Shown here: positions 35,911 to 45,124 of the stretch, one piece after another
How positions within the stretch are numbered: position 1 is the first letter of the stretch
How the letters are laid out: each line of letters starts with the position of its first letter
Assembly: GCA_024404025.1 (NCBI GenBank)
Contig: JAKSQP010000001.1
Location: 1-64,000, forward strand
Source of the DNA: Clostridia bacterium
GTDB taxonomy: Bacteria; Bacillota; Clostridia; Oscillospirales; Acutalibacteraceae
Direction: 5' to 3'
DNA: 64,000 nucleotides
Position numbers and translations under genes: made by a program
Notes under the pieces: model-generated
Database searches by the model: none
The model's input: only the letters and a program-made list of their open reading frames with translations
What the model was told of the DNA's origin: nothing

Positions 35911-36618
35911 GTGCTTATGGCAGAAAAAAAGAACTTACCTCATAAGAATCACAGGGCGAGGCTTCGTCTGACTTTCCGCAAAACCGGGATCGAGAATATG
36001 CCGGACCATAATATTCTTGAGTTTCTTCTTTTTTATTCAATTCCGAGAATTGACACAAACGAGCTTGCTCACAGACTCATTGACCGCTTCGGCTCTCTGC
36101 GCAGAGTTTTTGACGCAAGCTACGAGCAGCTTCTTGAAATTGAAGGAATGGGCGAAAGTTCGGCTCTGCTGATTTCCTCCATACCTGCCCTTACAAGAAA
36201 ATATATTGAATGCGGCGCTCCTTCAAAAATTGTTCTGACAGATTGCGCAGAGGCAGAAGAATATATTGTAAAGAAATTTTACGGCTGCTCAAAAGAAATT
36301 TTATATATGCTGTGCCTTGATTCAATGGGTACTCTTATCAACTGCGTGAATCTCGGCGAAGGCACATCAAAAAGCATTGAGATCGACAAGCGAGCAGCAG
36401 TTGAAAATGCGCTTATCAACAAAGCCGATGTAGTCATTTTTGCTCATAATCATCCCAACGGAATTGCAGCCCCCTCAAAAGAGGATATTTTTCTCACCGA
36501 GGAATTTGCAAATATTTTTTCGGGAATCGGCATAAGGCTTGCGGATCATATCATAGTTGCGGGGAATGAATCGCTTTCACTTGCCTCGGTTGATAAATTC
36601 AAATCATTGTTTATATAA
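35911..36618 (+). CDS. radC: RadC/JAB-domain protein
   Basis: A 235-residue protein of the UPF0758 family. An N-terminal helix-hairpin-helix-like part (residues 20-110) precedes the MPN/JAB metalloprotease-like domain with FAHNHPNGIAAPS (His-x-His and Asp ligands) near residue 173. The family is conserved and was once linked to DNA repair; its role is still unclear. A GTG at 35911 or the ATG at 35917 may be the start; the AGGGGA site favours the ATG. Confidence 0.9.
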   Translation: MLMAEKKNLPHKNHRARLRLTFRKTGIENMPDHNILEFLLFYSIPRIDTNELAHRLIDRFGSLRRVFDASYEQLLEIEGMGESSALLISSIPALTRKYIECGAPSKIVLTDCAEAEEYIVKKFYGCSKEILYMLCLDSMGTLINCVNLGEGTSKSIEIDKRAAVENALINKADVVIFAHNHPNGIAAPSKEDIFLTEEFANIFSGIGIRLADHIIVAGNESLSLASVDKFKSLFI

Positions 36619-36698
36619 AAAAGACCCGATCAGTTGGGCGGCACTTCGTAAACCGTTTTGCAGTTTATGAAGTGCCGCCCTTATCGGTTCTTTATTTT
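36619..36698. terminator. Long bidirectional terminator
   Basis: A 17-bp inner stem (36637-36653 with 36663-36679, with one G-U) is extended by outer pairing of AAGACCCGAT with ATCGGTTCTT, followed by TTTATTTTTTATT. It separates the convergent radC and Gfo/Idh genes. Confidence 0.8.
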
Positions 36699-37670
36699 TT
36701 ATTCAAATTCAATTCCGGCAATCGTTCTGATTTGTTTCATCAGGCGGCTGACGTGTAAAGTTGTTTTACTTGACAAGGCATATTTTTCGCTGCCCGGATC
36801 AGCTATGAACATTTCAAATTCCTTTGCTTCGTTTCCCATCAGAACATATTTTTCAACATCGCCAAGCAGCTCTTGTTTATCACCGCTTTTGTCGTATTGA
36901 TTAATGAATGTCATTTTGGAAATTGATTCAACGGTAACCGTGCCTTCATCGCCGAAAACGGCAGAGCCGGAATAATCCTGACCGAGCTTTGAATATGTAA
37001 AGGTGATAACCTTGTCATCATACACCAGCGAAGCGGCTCCGCTTCCGTCTGCTCCGCTTTCCATAAACGATGCAGCGGCGGTCAGTTTATCGGGCATTCC
37101 CCATATATCAACTGCCGGATAGACGCAGTAAACGCCCAGATCCATAAGGCATCCGGTTGCAAGCTTCGGATTGAATATGTTCGGCAGGCTGCCGCTTTTA
37201 TATGCGGGATATTTTGATGAAAGCTGTGAAAAATCAAAATGAGCGCTTGAAATCTTACCGATTTTGTTTATTGCATCTCTGAAAATTTCTCTGCCGGAGT
37301 TGTACATATACATAATTGCTTCCATATAAATCAGATGCCTTTCGGCGGCAAGCTGCTGAAGCTCTTCAAGCTCTTCGGGCTCAACCGTTATCGGTTTTTC
37401 GCAGATAACGTGCTTGCCTGCTTCAAGCATAGCCTTTGACTGCGAATAATGCAAACGGTTTGGGCTTGCAATATAAACTGCTTCAAAATCACCCTTTGAA
37501 AATTCTTCAAGCGAGGTATAAACCTTTTCGATTTTGTTCTTTTCTGCGAATTCAGAGCCTTTTTCTGCCGTTCTTGAATAGACCGCAGCAATGTCTGCAC
37601 CGGCAATTTTTCTTGCTCCTTCAATAAAGGATTCAGCTATCCAGCCCGTTCCGATAATTCCGTATCGCAT
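36699..37670 (-). CDS. Gfo/Idh/MocA-family oxidoreductase
   Basis: A 323-residue dehydrogenase with a canonical start, MRYGIIGTGWIAESFI, and the EKPITVEPEE motif (Lys near residue 94). FDFSQLSSKYPAYK and CLMDLGVYCVYPAVDIWG define the C-terminal fold, closest in feel to the trans-1,2-dihydrobenzenediol/glucose-fructose dehydrogenase group. It is the last of the five-gene minus-strand operon starting at manA, and its start is one base from the stop of the acetyltransferase. Likely oxidises a released sugar. Confidence 0.9.
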   Translation of the reverse strand: MRYGIIGTGWIAESFIEGARKIAGADIAAVYSRTAEKGSEFAEKNKIEKVYTSLEEFSKGDFEAVYIASPNRLHYSQSKAMLEAGKHVICEKPITVEPEELEELQQLAAERHLIYMEAIMYMYNSGREIFRDAINKIGKISSAHFDFSQLSSKYPAYKSGSLPNIFNPKLATGCLMDLGVYCVYPAVDIWGMPDKLTAAASFMESGADGSGAASLVYDDKVITFTYSKLGQDYSGSAVFGDEGTVTVESISKMTFINQYDKSGDKQELLGDVEKYVLMGNEAKEFEMFIADPGSEKYALSSKTTLHVSRLMKQIRTIAGIEFE

Positions 37671-37671
37671 A

Positions 37672-38235
37672 TCAAAGCTCCTTTGCCATAATTTCCGCTC
37701 CGCCGATTTTAATTGATGTGAGCGGTCTGAACCCGTTTTTCTTATAAAAATTAACGGCAGGAATATTTCCGCTTCCGGTTATGAGCATAATGCCCCTGAC
37801 TCCCTTTGATTTCATATTTTCAAGCTGGGCTTTCATAAGCAGAGAGCCGTTTCCGTTTCTGCGGAAGCCTTCGTTGAGATTTATATGGAGATGGGCGGGA
37901 TATTTTTTTCTGAAAATCAGATGACCCGAAATTTCCGCAATGGCGGTGAGCAGGTTGCCGATGCCCGTTTTTTTTACTCTTTTAAGATAAGGCCTGAATG
38001 CTCTGATATATCCGTCAAAATCGGCTGCTCCGAAAATATATCCTTGCGCAATGTCGTTTTCATCAACGATCAGAAAAACATTTTCGGGTTCTTTTTCAAT
38101 GTAATAATAACAATAAGTTGAGAGAATATATTCTCTCATTTTTTCATCTGTAAAAACACTTCCGGGGCCGGTGTTCATGCAGATGAGTTTAACATCTTCT
38201 CTGTATTTTTCGTTATATGGCTTAACTGTGACCAT
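37672..38235 (-). CDS. GNAT-family N-acetyltransferase
   Basis: The 187-residue protein has the acetyl-CoA-binding A motif, LHINLNEGFRRNGNGSLLM (R/Q-x-x-G-x-G/A form), near residue 125, and the C-terminal AVNFYKKNGFRPL typical of GNATs. Substrate not known; the context of GH78 and a sugar oxidoreductase suggests a sugar or amino-sugar, but GNATs are promiscuous in placement. It is 3 bases from the GH78 stop. Confidence 0.85.
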   Translation of the reverse strand: MVTVKPYNEKYREDVKLICMNTGPGSVFTDEKMREYILSTYCYYYIEKEPENVFLIVDENDIAQGYIFGAADFDGYIRAFRPYLKRVKKTGIGNLLTAIAEISGHLIFRKKYPAHLHINLNEGFRRNGNGSLLMKAQLENMKSKGVRGIMLITGSGNIPAVNFYKKNGFRPLTSIKIGGAEIMAKEL

Positions 38236-38238
38236 TTT

Positions 38239-40386
38239 TTACACCTCAACCGAAAAACTTGCAGCTCCTTTGAACTGTTTTCTGATTTTGCCGCAGTCAA
38301 ACACGGCTTCGATTCTTTCGTCTGCAAAAACATCAATATCCGCTTTTCCGTTTTTGATTTTATATTCAACCGAAATTTTTCCGTTTTCGGTTGTGATATG
38401 ACCTTTTATGAGGTCAATTCCCTTAACAAAGCGGGGAGAGATTATAACCCTTTCAAAAGCCGCCGAATCATCCGGCTGACGGATTCCGAGCAGATATTTG
38501 AAAAGATATTTCGTAACTGCGCCAAACATCGGATGATTATGCGAATCAGCGCCGTTCCAGTTTTCCCAAAGTGTGGTTGCACCAGTATCGGCCATGTGAG
38601 CAAACGAAACTTCCTTTTCGTTTGAAAGAAGATCAAATGCAAGCTGGTTTTCATTTACTTCAAAGAGCCAGCCGATAAGAGCATCGGTGGCAATTATGCC
38701 GGTGTCAAACTGACCGAGATTTCTGTATTTTTCAATGATTTTGTTTTTGACATTTTCATTGCCGAGCCCTGCCTGCATCGCAAGGCATGAGGAGCCCTGA
38801 ATATCGCCGATATATGCTCTCTGCTGGAAGCTGTAATATGCGGCGTTGATTGCTTTTGTGACTTTTTCGATTCTATCGCCGAGGAACGAAACCTCGTCTT
38901 CTCTGCCGAGAATTTTACCGATTTCCATAACCTGACGCATAAATCTGACATAAAGGCATGAGTTGACATAGGTTTCGGGGATTTTAATGTCATCGGGAGG
39001 AAGCCAGTCGCCGAGGCACCAGCCGCCCTCTTCCTCACGGCAGACAAGGCCGTTTTCGCTGTGATTTTCAAGATATTCAAAATATCTGAGCATCATCGGC
39101 AGAAATTCGGCAAGAAGTTCTTTGTCGCCGTACATTTTATAGAATCTGTAAGGCACCTCGACCATTGCGCCGCCCCAGCCGCAGGGTCCGCCTCCGCCGC
39201 CCATAAGCGGAGCGGTATGCTGAACATGACCGCTCGCTCTGCATTGGCAGTCGGCAATGTCATAGAGCCATTTTCGATAAAATTCCCTGCTGTCAAGAAG
39301 CATCATTCCTGCTTCTGCGCAGAGCTGACCGTCGCCCGTGTAGCCGAGTCTTTCACGGTGAGGGCAGTCAGACGGAACGCAGCAGTGCATATTTGCAAGC
39401 TGAGTTCGGATATATGCTTCATACAGCCAGTTGAGGACTCTGTTGCTGCATTCAAATGAAGAGGTGACGGCGCAGTCAGAATGGATAACATCAATTCTTT
39501 CCGGTTCTGCACCCTCGACCTTGAAATATCTGAAGCCGTGCCAGGTGAAATGGGGAATATATTCTCTGTCTGTTCCGTCGGTTATGAATTCATCCTGCTG
39601 ATATCCCTCTTCAAACTGCATACCCCAGTTGCGATAGGGACCCGAAAGCACTTCGGCATAGTTGACCTTTATTTTCTTTCCTTTTTCGGCGCATCTGAAA
39701 ACGGCATATCCAACCGTGTTTTCGCCTGCGTCATAGAGCCTGACGCCGTTTTCTTCGGAAAGAAGAATGGGTTTTATTGTTCTTATGACCTTATCGGCAG
39801 GGGAAAATTGAAGATAAAATTCCGATTCGGGGGCGGGGGTGACGCTGCTCTGAACGAAATCCTTTTCTTCGGGAATAAGGCTGTAATCGTGCTTTTCTCC
39901 GAAATAGAGATTGTTAAATGTGACAAAACCTTTTGCCGTAAGAGTGTCCTTGCCGCAGAGGATGTTTCCGCTTTCCTTTTTTATTACATAGCAGAGCTTT
40001 GGAGTGCCATAAACGATAAGCCCCTCACAGTCTCTTGCATGCTGATTATAATAACCGTTTCCGACAATAACGGCAAGAGTGTTGCTTCCGTCTTTGATAT
40101 AATTCGAAATATCGTACTTCATGCAGTAAATGCGGAAGCCGAGCTTATCTTTAAGGGGATATTCAAATTTTGTCAGGTCACGGAAATGATAATTTGAAGC
40201 ATTCGGCACGAGCAGATCATCGCTGACCTTTCTGCCGTTGATATAAAGCTTGAAAAATCCGAGACCGCAGATGATTATTTCAGCTTTCTCATTCTGAATT
40301 GCGTTGAAACGTCTGAAAAACACCGGTGCATCGCTCAAGGGGTTTTCGATCCATTCTGCACCGCAGAACATTTCTCTGTTTGTCAT
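38239..40386 (-). CDS. Glycoside hydrolase family 78, alpha-L-rhamnosidase
   Basis: A cytoplasmic 715-residue enzyme starting at 40386, its ATG overlapping the ABC-F stop by 4 bases. The N-terminal beta domains hold FFKLYINGRKVSDDLL; the catalytic barrel has SDCPHRERLGYTGDGQLCAE (Asp and Glu of the family), HTAPLMGGGGGPCGWG, and ATTLWENWNGADSHNHPMFG near residue 610. It should remove alpha-linked rhamnose from plant or bacterial glycans. The operon neighbours, a GNAT and a Gfo/Idh enzyme, may act on the released products. Confidence 0.93.
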   Translation of the reverse strand: MTNREMFCGAEWIENPLSDAPVFFRRFNAIQNEKAEIIICGLGFFKLYINGRKVSDDLLVPNASNYHFRDLTKFEYPLKDKLGFRIYCMKYDISNYIKDGSNTLAVIVGNGYYNQHARDCEGLIVYGTPKLCYVIKKESGNILCGKDTLTAKGFVTFNNLYFGEKHDYSLIPEEKDFVQSSVTPAPESEFYLQFSPADKVIRTIKPILLSEENGVRLYDAGENTVGYAVFRCAEKGKKIKVNYAEVLSGPYRNWGMQFEEGYQQDEFITDGTDREYIPHFTWHGFRYFKVEGAEPERIDVIHSDCAVTSSFECSNRVLNWLYEAYIRTQLANMHCCVPSDCPHRERLGYTGDGQLCAEAGMMLLDSREFYRKWLYDIADCQCRASGHVQHTAPLMGGGGGPCGWGGAMVEVPYRFYKMYGDKELLAEFLPMMLRYFEYLENHSENGLVCREEEGGWCLGDWLPPDDIKIPETYVNSCLYVRFMRQVMEIGKILGREDEVSFLGDRIEKVTKAINAAYYSFQQRAYIGDIQGSSCLAMQAGLGNENVKNKIIEKYRNLGQFDTGIIATDALIGWLFEVNENQLAFDLLSNEKEVSFAHMADTGATTLWENWNGADSHNHPMFGAVTKYLFKYLLGIRQPDDSAAFERVIISPRFVKGIDLIKGHITTENGKISVEYKIKNGKADIDVFADERIEAVFDCGKIRKQFKGAASFSVEV

Positions 40387-42305
40387 TCCTCTTCCTCCTG
40401 CAATTCGGCAAGCCTTGAATTCCACTGCTCCCATTCTTCCATAAGGGCGAGCTGGGCTTCGGTAAGCTCGTCTATTTTTTGAGTATATTCCATAATCTGC
40501 TCGTAGTCGGCAGAAACCTCCGGGGTTGAAAGCATTTCGGTTGCTTCGGCAATTTCTTTGTCGAGTCTGTCGATTTCGGCTTCGCCGCGCTTTATCTTTC
40601 CGTTGAGCCTGTTTATTTCACTTTCACGCTCTTTGCGCAGCTTATATGAATTGACTTTGACTGTCTGCTTTTGCGGCTTTTCCTTTGCCTGCGCAAGCGC
40701 TATGTTTGCATAATCGTTATAGTCGCCGTCGAATTTCTCAAATCCGTCGGGCTTCATTCTGTATATTTTGGTTGAAAGCTTGTTGATGAAATATCTGTCG
40801 TGAGAAACGGAAATGATCGTGCCTTCAAAATCCGCAAGTGCCGTTTCGAGAACTTCTCTTGACGGAATATCAAGATGGTTGGTCGGCTCGTCGAGCAGCA
40901 GCACATTTGCGCCTGAAAGCATAAGCTTCAGCAGGCAGAGCTTCGCTTTTTCTCCGCCGCTGAGCGAATCAACATTTTTATAGACATCGTCGCCTCTGAA
41001 CAAGAACAGGGCAAGATATTTTCTGACTTCGGTTTCGGTAAAAAGTCTGTGTTCATCCCATATTTCATCAATAACGGTTTTGCCGCCGTGAAGTCTTTCA
41101 AGATTCTGATCGAAATATCCGATTTTAACATTTGAGCCGAATGTGAATTTTCCGTCATCTGCGCTCATCTGACGGGTCAGTATGCGCAGAAGGGTGGTTT
41201 TTCCGCATCCGTTTGAGCCGAGAATGAAAATACGGTCATTTTTGAAAACCTGCATATTGCCGTTTGAAAAAAGGACTTTTTCACCGAATGCCTTTGAAAG
41301 GCCGTTGACATTAAGCACATCGTTTCCCGTTTCGCATTCGGGCGAAAAGCGTATTCTCATTTTTGAAAGCAGAGCTTCGGGAACGATAAGCTCCTCTTTT
41401 TTCTTTTTGAGACGTTCTTCTCTTTCCTGCCCCATACGCTTCAGAACGTGGTTTGTTGCGCTCGCCTGCTTTGCTCTCATAACAAGCTCTTCAAGATCTT
41501 TGATTTCTTCAAGCTGAATTTCATAATGTTTTCTTTCGATTTCAAGGCGTTCCTCTTTGGATTTCAGATAGGCTGAATAATTTCCTTTAACGCAGTAGCT
41601 CTTTCTGTTCGCGAGCTCAACGGTTTTATTAGTGACCTTGTCGAGAAAATATCGGTCATGCGAAATAACGATAACCGTTCCCTTAAAAGCCGAAAGAAAG
41701 CCTTCAAGCCATTCCGTGCCGGAAATATCAAGGTGATTGGTAGGCTCATCAAGCAGAAGGAGGTCGGAATTGCTGAGCAAAAGCTTACACATACTGAGCT
41801 TTGAACGCTGGCCTCCGCTGAGCTTGTCGCAGGTCAGCCCGAAATCGTTTTCCGAAAAGCCGAGGCCGAGAAGCGCCGCTCTCGTGCGGCTTTTGTATGT
41901 AAGTCCGCCGGCATCCTGGAAAGCCTCCTGCATCGCAGATTGCTTTTCAATCAGCGCATCAGGGCTGCCGATATGGGAATCAATATCACGGGCGATGCGT
42001 TCCATATCAATTTCCATTACCATAAGCGGCTCAAATATGCTCAAAGCTTCATCATAAACCGTGCGCATCGAGCCGGAGCAGGCGTGCTGCTCAAGATAGC
42101 CGACTTTGGTGAATTTCGAAACGAATGCGCCTCCGTCAGTCGGCTCGATTTCACCTCTTATCACTTTGAAGAGGGTTGTTTTGCCGGTTCCGTTAGCGCC
42201 GATAAGCCCCACGAAATCGCCTTCGTTCACATCGAACGAAACATTTTCGAGGAGCGTTCTGCCGTCAAATTCAATTTTCAGATTCTGAATGCTGACAACT
42301 GACAT
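40383..42305 (-). CDS. ABC-F family ATPase (ribosome-associated)
   Basis: A 640-residue soluble protein with two ATPase domains and no membrane segment. Walker A motifs GANGTGKTTLFKV and GSNGCGKTTLLRI, signatures LSGGQRSKLS and LSGGEKAKLC, and two LLLDEPTNHLDI Walker B stretches are present. A charged linker (residues 230-320) corresponds to the P-site tRNA-interaction motif, and the C-terminus is a long coiled coil (residues 555-640). Such proteins (Uup, YdiF/EttA groups) modulate translation or protect ribosomes from antibiotics. It is 2 bases after manA. Confidence 0.95.
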   Translation of the reverse strand: MSVVSIQNLKIEFDGRTLLENVSFDVNEGDFVGLIGANGTGKTTLFKVIRGEIEPTDGGAFVSKFTKVGYLEQHACSGSMRTVYDEALSIFEPLMVMEIDMERIARDIDSHIGSPDALIEKQSAMQEAFQDAGGLTYKSRTRAALLGLGFSENDFGLTCDKLSGGQRSKLSMCKLLLSNSDLLLLDEPTNHLDISGTEWLEGFLSAFKGTVIVISHDRYFLDKVTNKTVELANRKSYCVKGNYSAYLKSKEERLEIERKHYEIQLEEIKDLEELVMRAKQASATNHVLKRMGQEREERLKKKKEELIVPEALLSKMRIRFSPECETGNDVLNVNGLSKAFGEKVLFSNGNMQVFKNDRIFILGSNGCGKTTLLRILTRQMSADDGKFTFGSNVKIGYFDQNLERLHGGKTVIDEIWDEHRLFTETEVRKYLALFLFRGDDVYKNVDSLSGGEKAKLCLLKLMLSGANVLLLDEPTNHLDIPSREVLETALADFEGTIISVSHDRYFINKLSTKIYRMKPDGFEKFDGDYNDYANIALAQAKEKPQKQTVKVNSYKLRKERESEINRLNGKIKRGEAEIDRLDKEIAEATEMLSTPEVSADYEQIMEYTQKIDELTEAQLALMEEWEQWNSRLAELQEEEE

Positions 42306-42307
42306 TT

Positions 42308-43267
42308 TTATATCCTTGTTTCGAGAATTTCAAGATTTCCGCTGATAGTGTAGCTTCCGCTTCCTGCCGGAACAAACCAGCTGTCTCCCTTGGCAAGAGA
42401 AACGGTTTCTCCGCAGCATTCAAGAGAACCTTCGCCGGAGAGAACAAGAAGGGAAACAAATGATTTTTCATCCGCATAATCGGTTAAATTATTGCTGATT
42501 TCGTCCTTCCAGACCTTGAAAAGAGGAGAATCGCAAAGAAGATTTTTGCCCTCGCTGTAAAGCTTGTCGGCTTTACAAAATGACGGTTGAGCATATTTTT
42601 TGAGCATAGTTACGCCGACTGCATCGGAAACGTGCAATTCCCTTGGTTTTCCGTCTTTTCCACGGCGGTCATAGTCATATATTCTGTAAGTCGTGTTGGA
42701 GCTTTCCTGCACTTCGGCAAGTAAAATGCCTTTACAGATGGCGTGAAGAGTGCCCGATTCAATAAAGAAGAAATCCCCCTTGTTCACCTTTACTTTTCCG
42801 ACCCAGTCAACAAGAGTGTTGTTTTCGATTGCGGACCTGAATTCCTCGGGGCTGATTTCATCAGCAAAGCCGAGAAGAAGCTGCGCATCCTCATCGCAGT
42901 CGATGATATACCAGCATTCCGTTTTGCTCTGACCTCTGCCTGTTTTTTCGCAGTATTCTTTAGTCGGATGAACCTGAACGGAGAGGTCGTCACGGGCATC
43001 AATAAACTTTATGAGGATGGGGAAATCATCAAATTTTTTTGCATTGGTTCCGCAGAGACCGGGATTGCTGCCGATAACATCCGCAAAGGATTTTCCTGCG
43101 AATTCTCCGTTGACTGCGGAGCTTGAGCCTGCTTCGTGGCATGAAAGCATCCAGCCTTCGGCGGCATTTGCCTTTTCGGTTTCAACGCCGTATTCTTCAA
43201 TGAGCTTTCTGCCGCCCCATATCGTTTCGGAAACAAAGGGTTTGAGTTTTATAGGATAGAGTTTCAT
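42308..43267 (-). CDS. manA: Mannose-6-phosphate isomerase, class I
   Basis: Interconverts mannose-6-phosphate and fructose-6-phosphate. The 319-residue cupin enzyme keeps the zinc residues: VQVHPTKEYC (Gln, His), KTECWYII (Glu) and IESGTLHAI (His). Start at 43267 behind AAGGAGACC. It opens the manA-ABC-F-GH78-GNAT-Gfo/Idh operon. Mannose can come from glycan degradation by this organism or feed capsule precursors. Confidence 0.95.
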   Translation of the reverse strand: MKLYPIKLKPFVSETIWGGRKLIEEYGVETEKANAAEGWMLSCHEAGSSSAVNGEFAGKSFADVIGSNPGLCGTNAKKFDDFPILIKFIDARDDLSVQVHPTKEYCEKTGRGQSKTECWYIIDCDEDAQLLLGFADEISPEEFRSAIENNTLVDWVGKVKVNKGDFFFIESGTLHAICKGILLAEVQESSNTTYRIYDYDRRGKDGKPRELHVSDAVGVTMLKKYAQPSFCKADKLYSEGKNLLCDSPLFKVWKDEISNNLTDYADEKSFVSLLVLSGEGSLECCGETVSLAKGDSWFVPAGSGSYTISGNLEILETRI

Positions 43268-43380
43268 AGCTGGTCTCCTTATTTTCAGATGGTATATTCT
43301 GCATTATATCATATTTGTCCGATAATTGCTATATAATATTTTAAGTTTAACATAATCGGAATAATTGAGAGGAATGAAAG

Positions 43381-43635
43381 ATGAATATCGGTTTTATCGC
43401 TTTTGCGGCAGCAGGCATAATAATTATGATGTGGTGGATGATCAAAACCCGTTACGGTGCGAGAGCGTTTATGCTTTCGGCTTTGCAGGGAATTGCCGGA
43501 ATGTTTGCCGTTAACCTTGCGGGCACGGTTACGGGAGTTATGATCCCCGTCAATTGGTATACTCTCGGAATAGGCTTTTTTGCAGGTCTGCCGGGAATCA
43601 TTTCAACATTGATTCTGAGTGTAATATTCAGATAA
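43381..43635 (+). CDS. bofA: BofA-family pro-sigma-K processing inhibitor-like protein
   Basis: The 84-residue membrane protein has two to three hydrophobic segments and the BofA-like C-terminal pattern VNLAGTVTGVMIPVNWYTLG followed by FFAGLPGIISTLIL. BofA holds the SpoIVFB protease inactive in the outer forespore membrane until the proper time in sporulation. The gene has a GAGAGGAATG site and is monocistronic between manA and the PHP gene. It indicates a spore-forming ancestry, not proof of sporulation. Confidence 0.85.
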   Translation: MNIGFIAFAAAGIIIMMWWMIKTRYGARAFMLSALQGIAGMFAVNLAGTVTGVMIPVNWYTLGIGFFAGLPGIISTLILSVIFR

Positions 43636-43710
43636 AATTTTTGTTTTGGTATAGAAAAAAAGAAACAGTTGTGATATTATAATTACAATATGTTTCGGAG
43701 GTGCTTTGAA

Positions 43711-45105
43711 ATGGCATATAAGAAAGATGATATACTCAATAATTTTGATGTTTTCCCGAAAGTTCTGACAGCGGGAAAAAAGACAACCATAAATATTATT
43801 CCGCTCGGCGGCAGAAGAGAATTTGAGCCGGGCAAAGAATATACCCTTGAAATTGCCGCTCTTGATCTCGGAGTGCCCAGAAATTTCCCCGCTCTTGCGG
43901 ATTTCAGAGAAAGAAAGATAGTCTGCAATGAAAAGGGAGGCTTTTCGTTTGAACATACTTTTGACAGCGAGCAGGAATATTTCCTTCGCTTCAAGGGCGA
44001 GGACGGCAAAAAAATCGAACAGTTTTCGGTTTACTGCGTAGAAAAGGATCTTTCCGGCAGATATCCTTTCGTCGGCGACCTTCACATGCACACCAATTTT
44101 TCCGACGGAAGGCAGCTTCCCGAGGTTGTTGCCGCAAACTATCGCAAATACGGCTATGATTTTACGGTCATCAGCGACCATAACAGATATTATTCTTCGC
44201 TCAGGGCAATTGACAGCTATAAAGATGTTCCGATTGAAATGAACATCGTACCCGGCGAAGAAGTTCACATGCCGGCTGTTTTCGGCAGGAAAAACGATGT
44301 TCATATCGTCAATTTCGGAGGCGAATACAGCATCAATGCTCTCACAGACGGACCGCAGACAGAGGAAGTCGGCACGGATAAGAAATTCCGTTCTCTTTAC
44401 GGCGAATGCCCCGATTTCATTCCCTACGATAAGTGGCAGGAAAAGATGCAGAAGCTCATTGACGAAGCAAAGGTTCCCGAAACCGTTGATGCGGTTCCCT
44501 ATGCAGTTTGCTGCTGGATTTTTGACGAAATCAGAAAGGCAAACGGTCTCGGCATTTTCGCTCATCCCAACTGGAGAGTTGAAGCTTATCAGGTTCCCGA
44601 AGCCTTCACGGATTATATGATGGAAACTCAGCCGTTTGATGCTTTTGAAGTCCTCGGCGGCGAAAGATATTATGAACATAACGGATTCCAGACCATCAGA
44701 TACTATGAAGAAAGAGCAAAGGGACGCAGATTCCCCATTGTCGGCAGCACAGACAGCCATTCTTCTTATGAATCAAACGCAGGAGCATTCATCTGCGAAA
44801 CGATAGTTTTCTCTCCCGAAAACGAGAGAAAGGCTCTGATTTCTTCGATCAAGGATTTCTATTCCGTTGCGGTTGATACCATCAGCACGGAATTCAGGCT
44901 TGTAGGCGAAAGCAGATTTATCCGTTACGGCTGCTTCCTTCTTAAGAACTATTTCCCGATTCACGATGAATATTGCTATGAGGAAGGCAGACTTATGAAG
45001 CAGTATGTTACCGGAACGGACGAAGAAAGAGCGGACGCCGCCGAAACGATCAAACATATCAGCGGAAGAATGAAGAAGCTTCGTGAAAAATATTTCGATT
45101 TCTGA
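43711..45105 (+). CDS. PHP-domain phosphoesterase-like protein
   Basis: A 464-residue protein taken to start at 43711 (CGGAGG site). Residues 1-115 are a beta-rich N-terminal domain. From residue 121 the PHP metal centre appears: GDLHMHTNFSDG (His-x-His and Asp), TVISDHNRYYSS, FAHPNWRVEAY and GSTDSHSSYE. PHP proteins hydrolyse phosphoesters with a trinuclear metal site; polymerase-independent members such as this often act on small phosphates or nucleotides. The next gene starts 19 bases on, so they may be co-transcribed. Confidence 0.85.
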   Translation: MAYKKDDILNNFDVFPKVLTAGKKTTINIIPLGGRREFEPGKEYTLEIAALDLGVPRNFPALADFRERKIVCNEKGGFSFEHTFDSEQEYFLRFKGEDGKKIEQFSVYCVEKDLSGRYPFVGDLHMHTNFSDGRQLPEVVAANYRKYGYDFTVISDHNRYYSSLRAIDSYKDVPIEMNIVPGEEVHMPAVFGRKNDVHIVNFGGEYSINALTDGPQTEEVGTDKKFRSLYGECPDFIPYDKWQEKMQKLIDEAKVPETVDAVPYAVCCWIFDEIRKANGLGIFAHPNWRVEAYQVPEAFTDYMMETQPFDAFEVLGGERYYEHNGFQTIRYYEERAKGRRFPIVGSTDSHSSYESNAGAFICETIVFSPENERKALISSIKDFYSVAVDTISTEFRLVGESRFIRYGCFLLKNYFPIHDEYCYEEGRLMKQYVTGTDEERADAAETIKHISGRMKKLREKYFDF

Positions 45106-45124
45106 TCGGAAGGTTGATGCATTG

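Noticed and set aside
43603-44760. 385-codon minus-strand open frame
   Set aside because: Antisense to the PHP-domain gene, which carries the HxH metal motifs and a good start.
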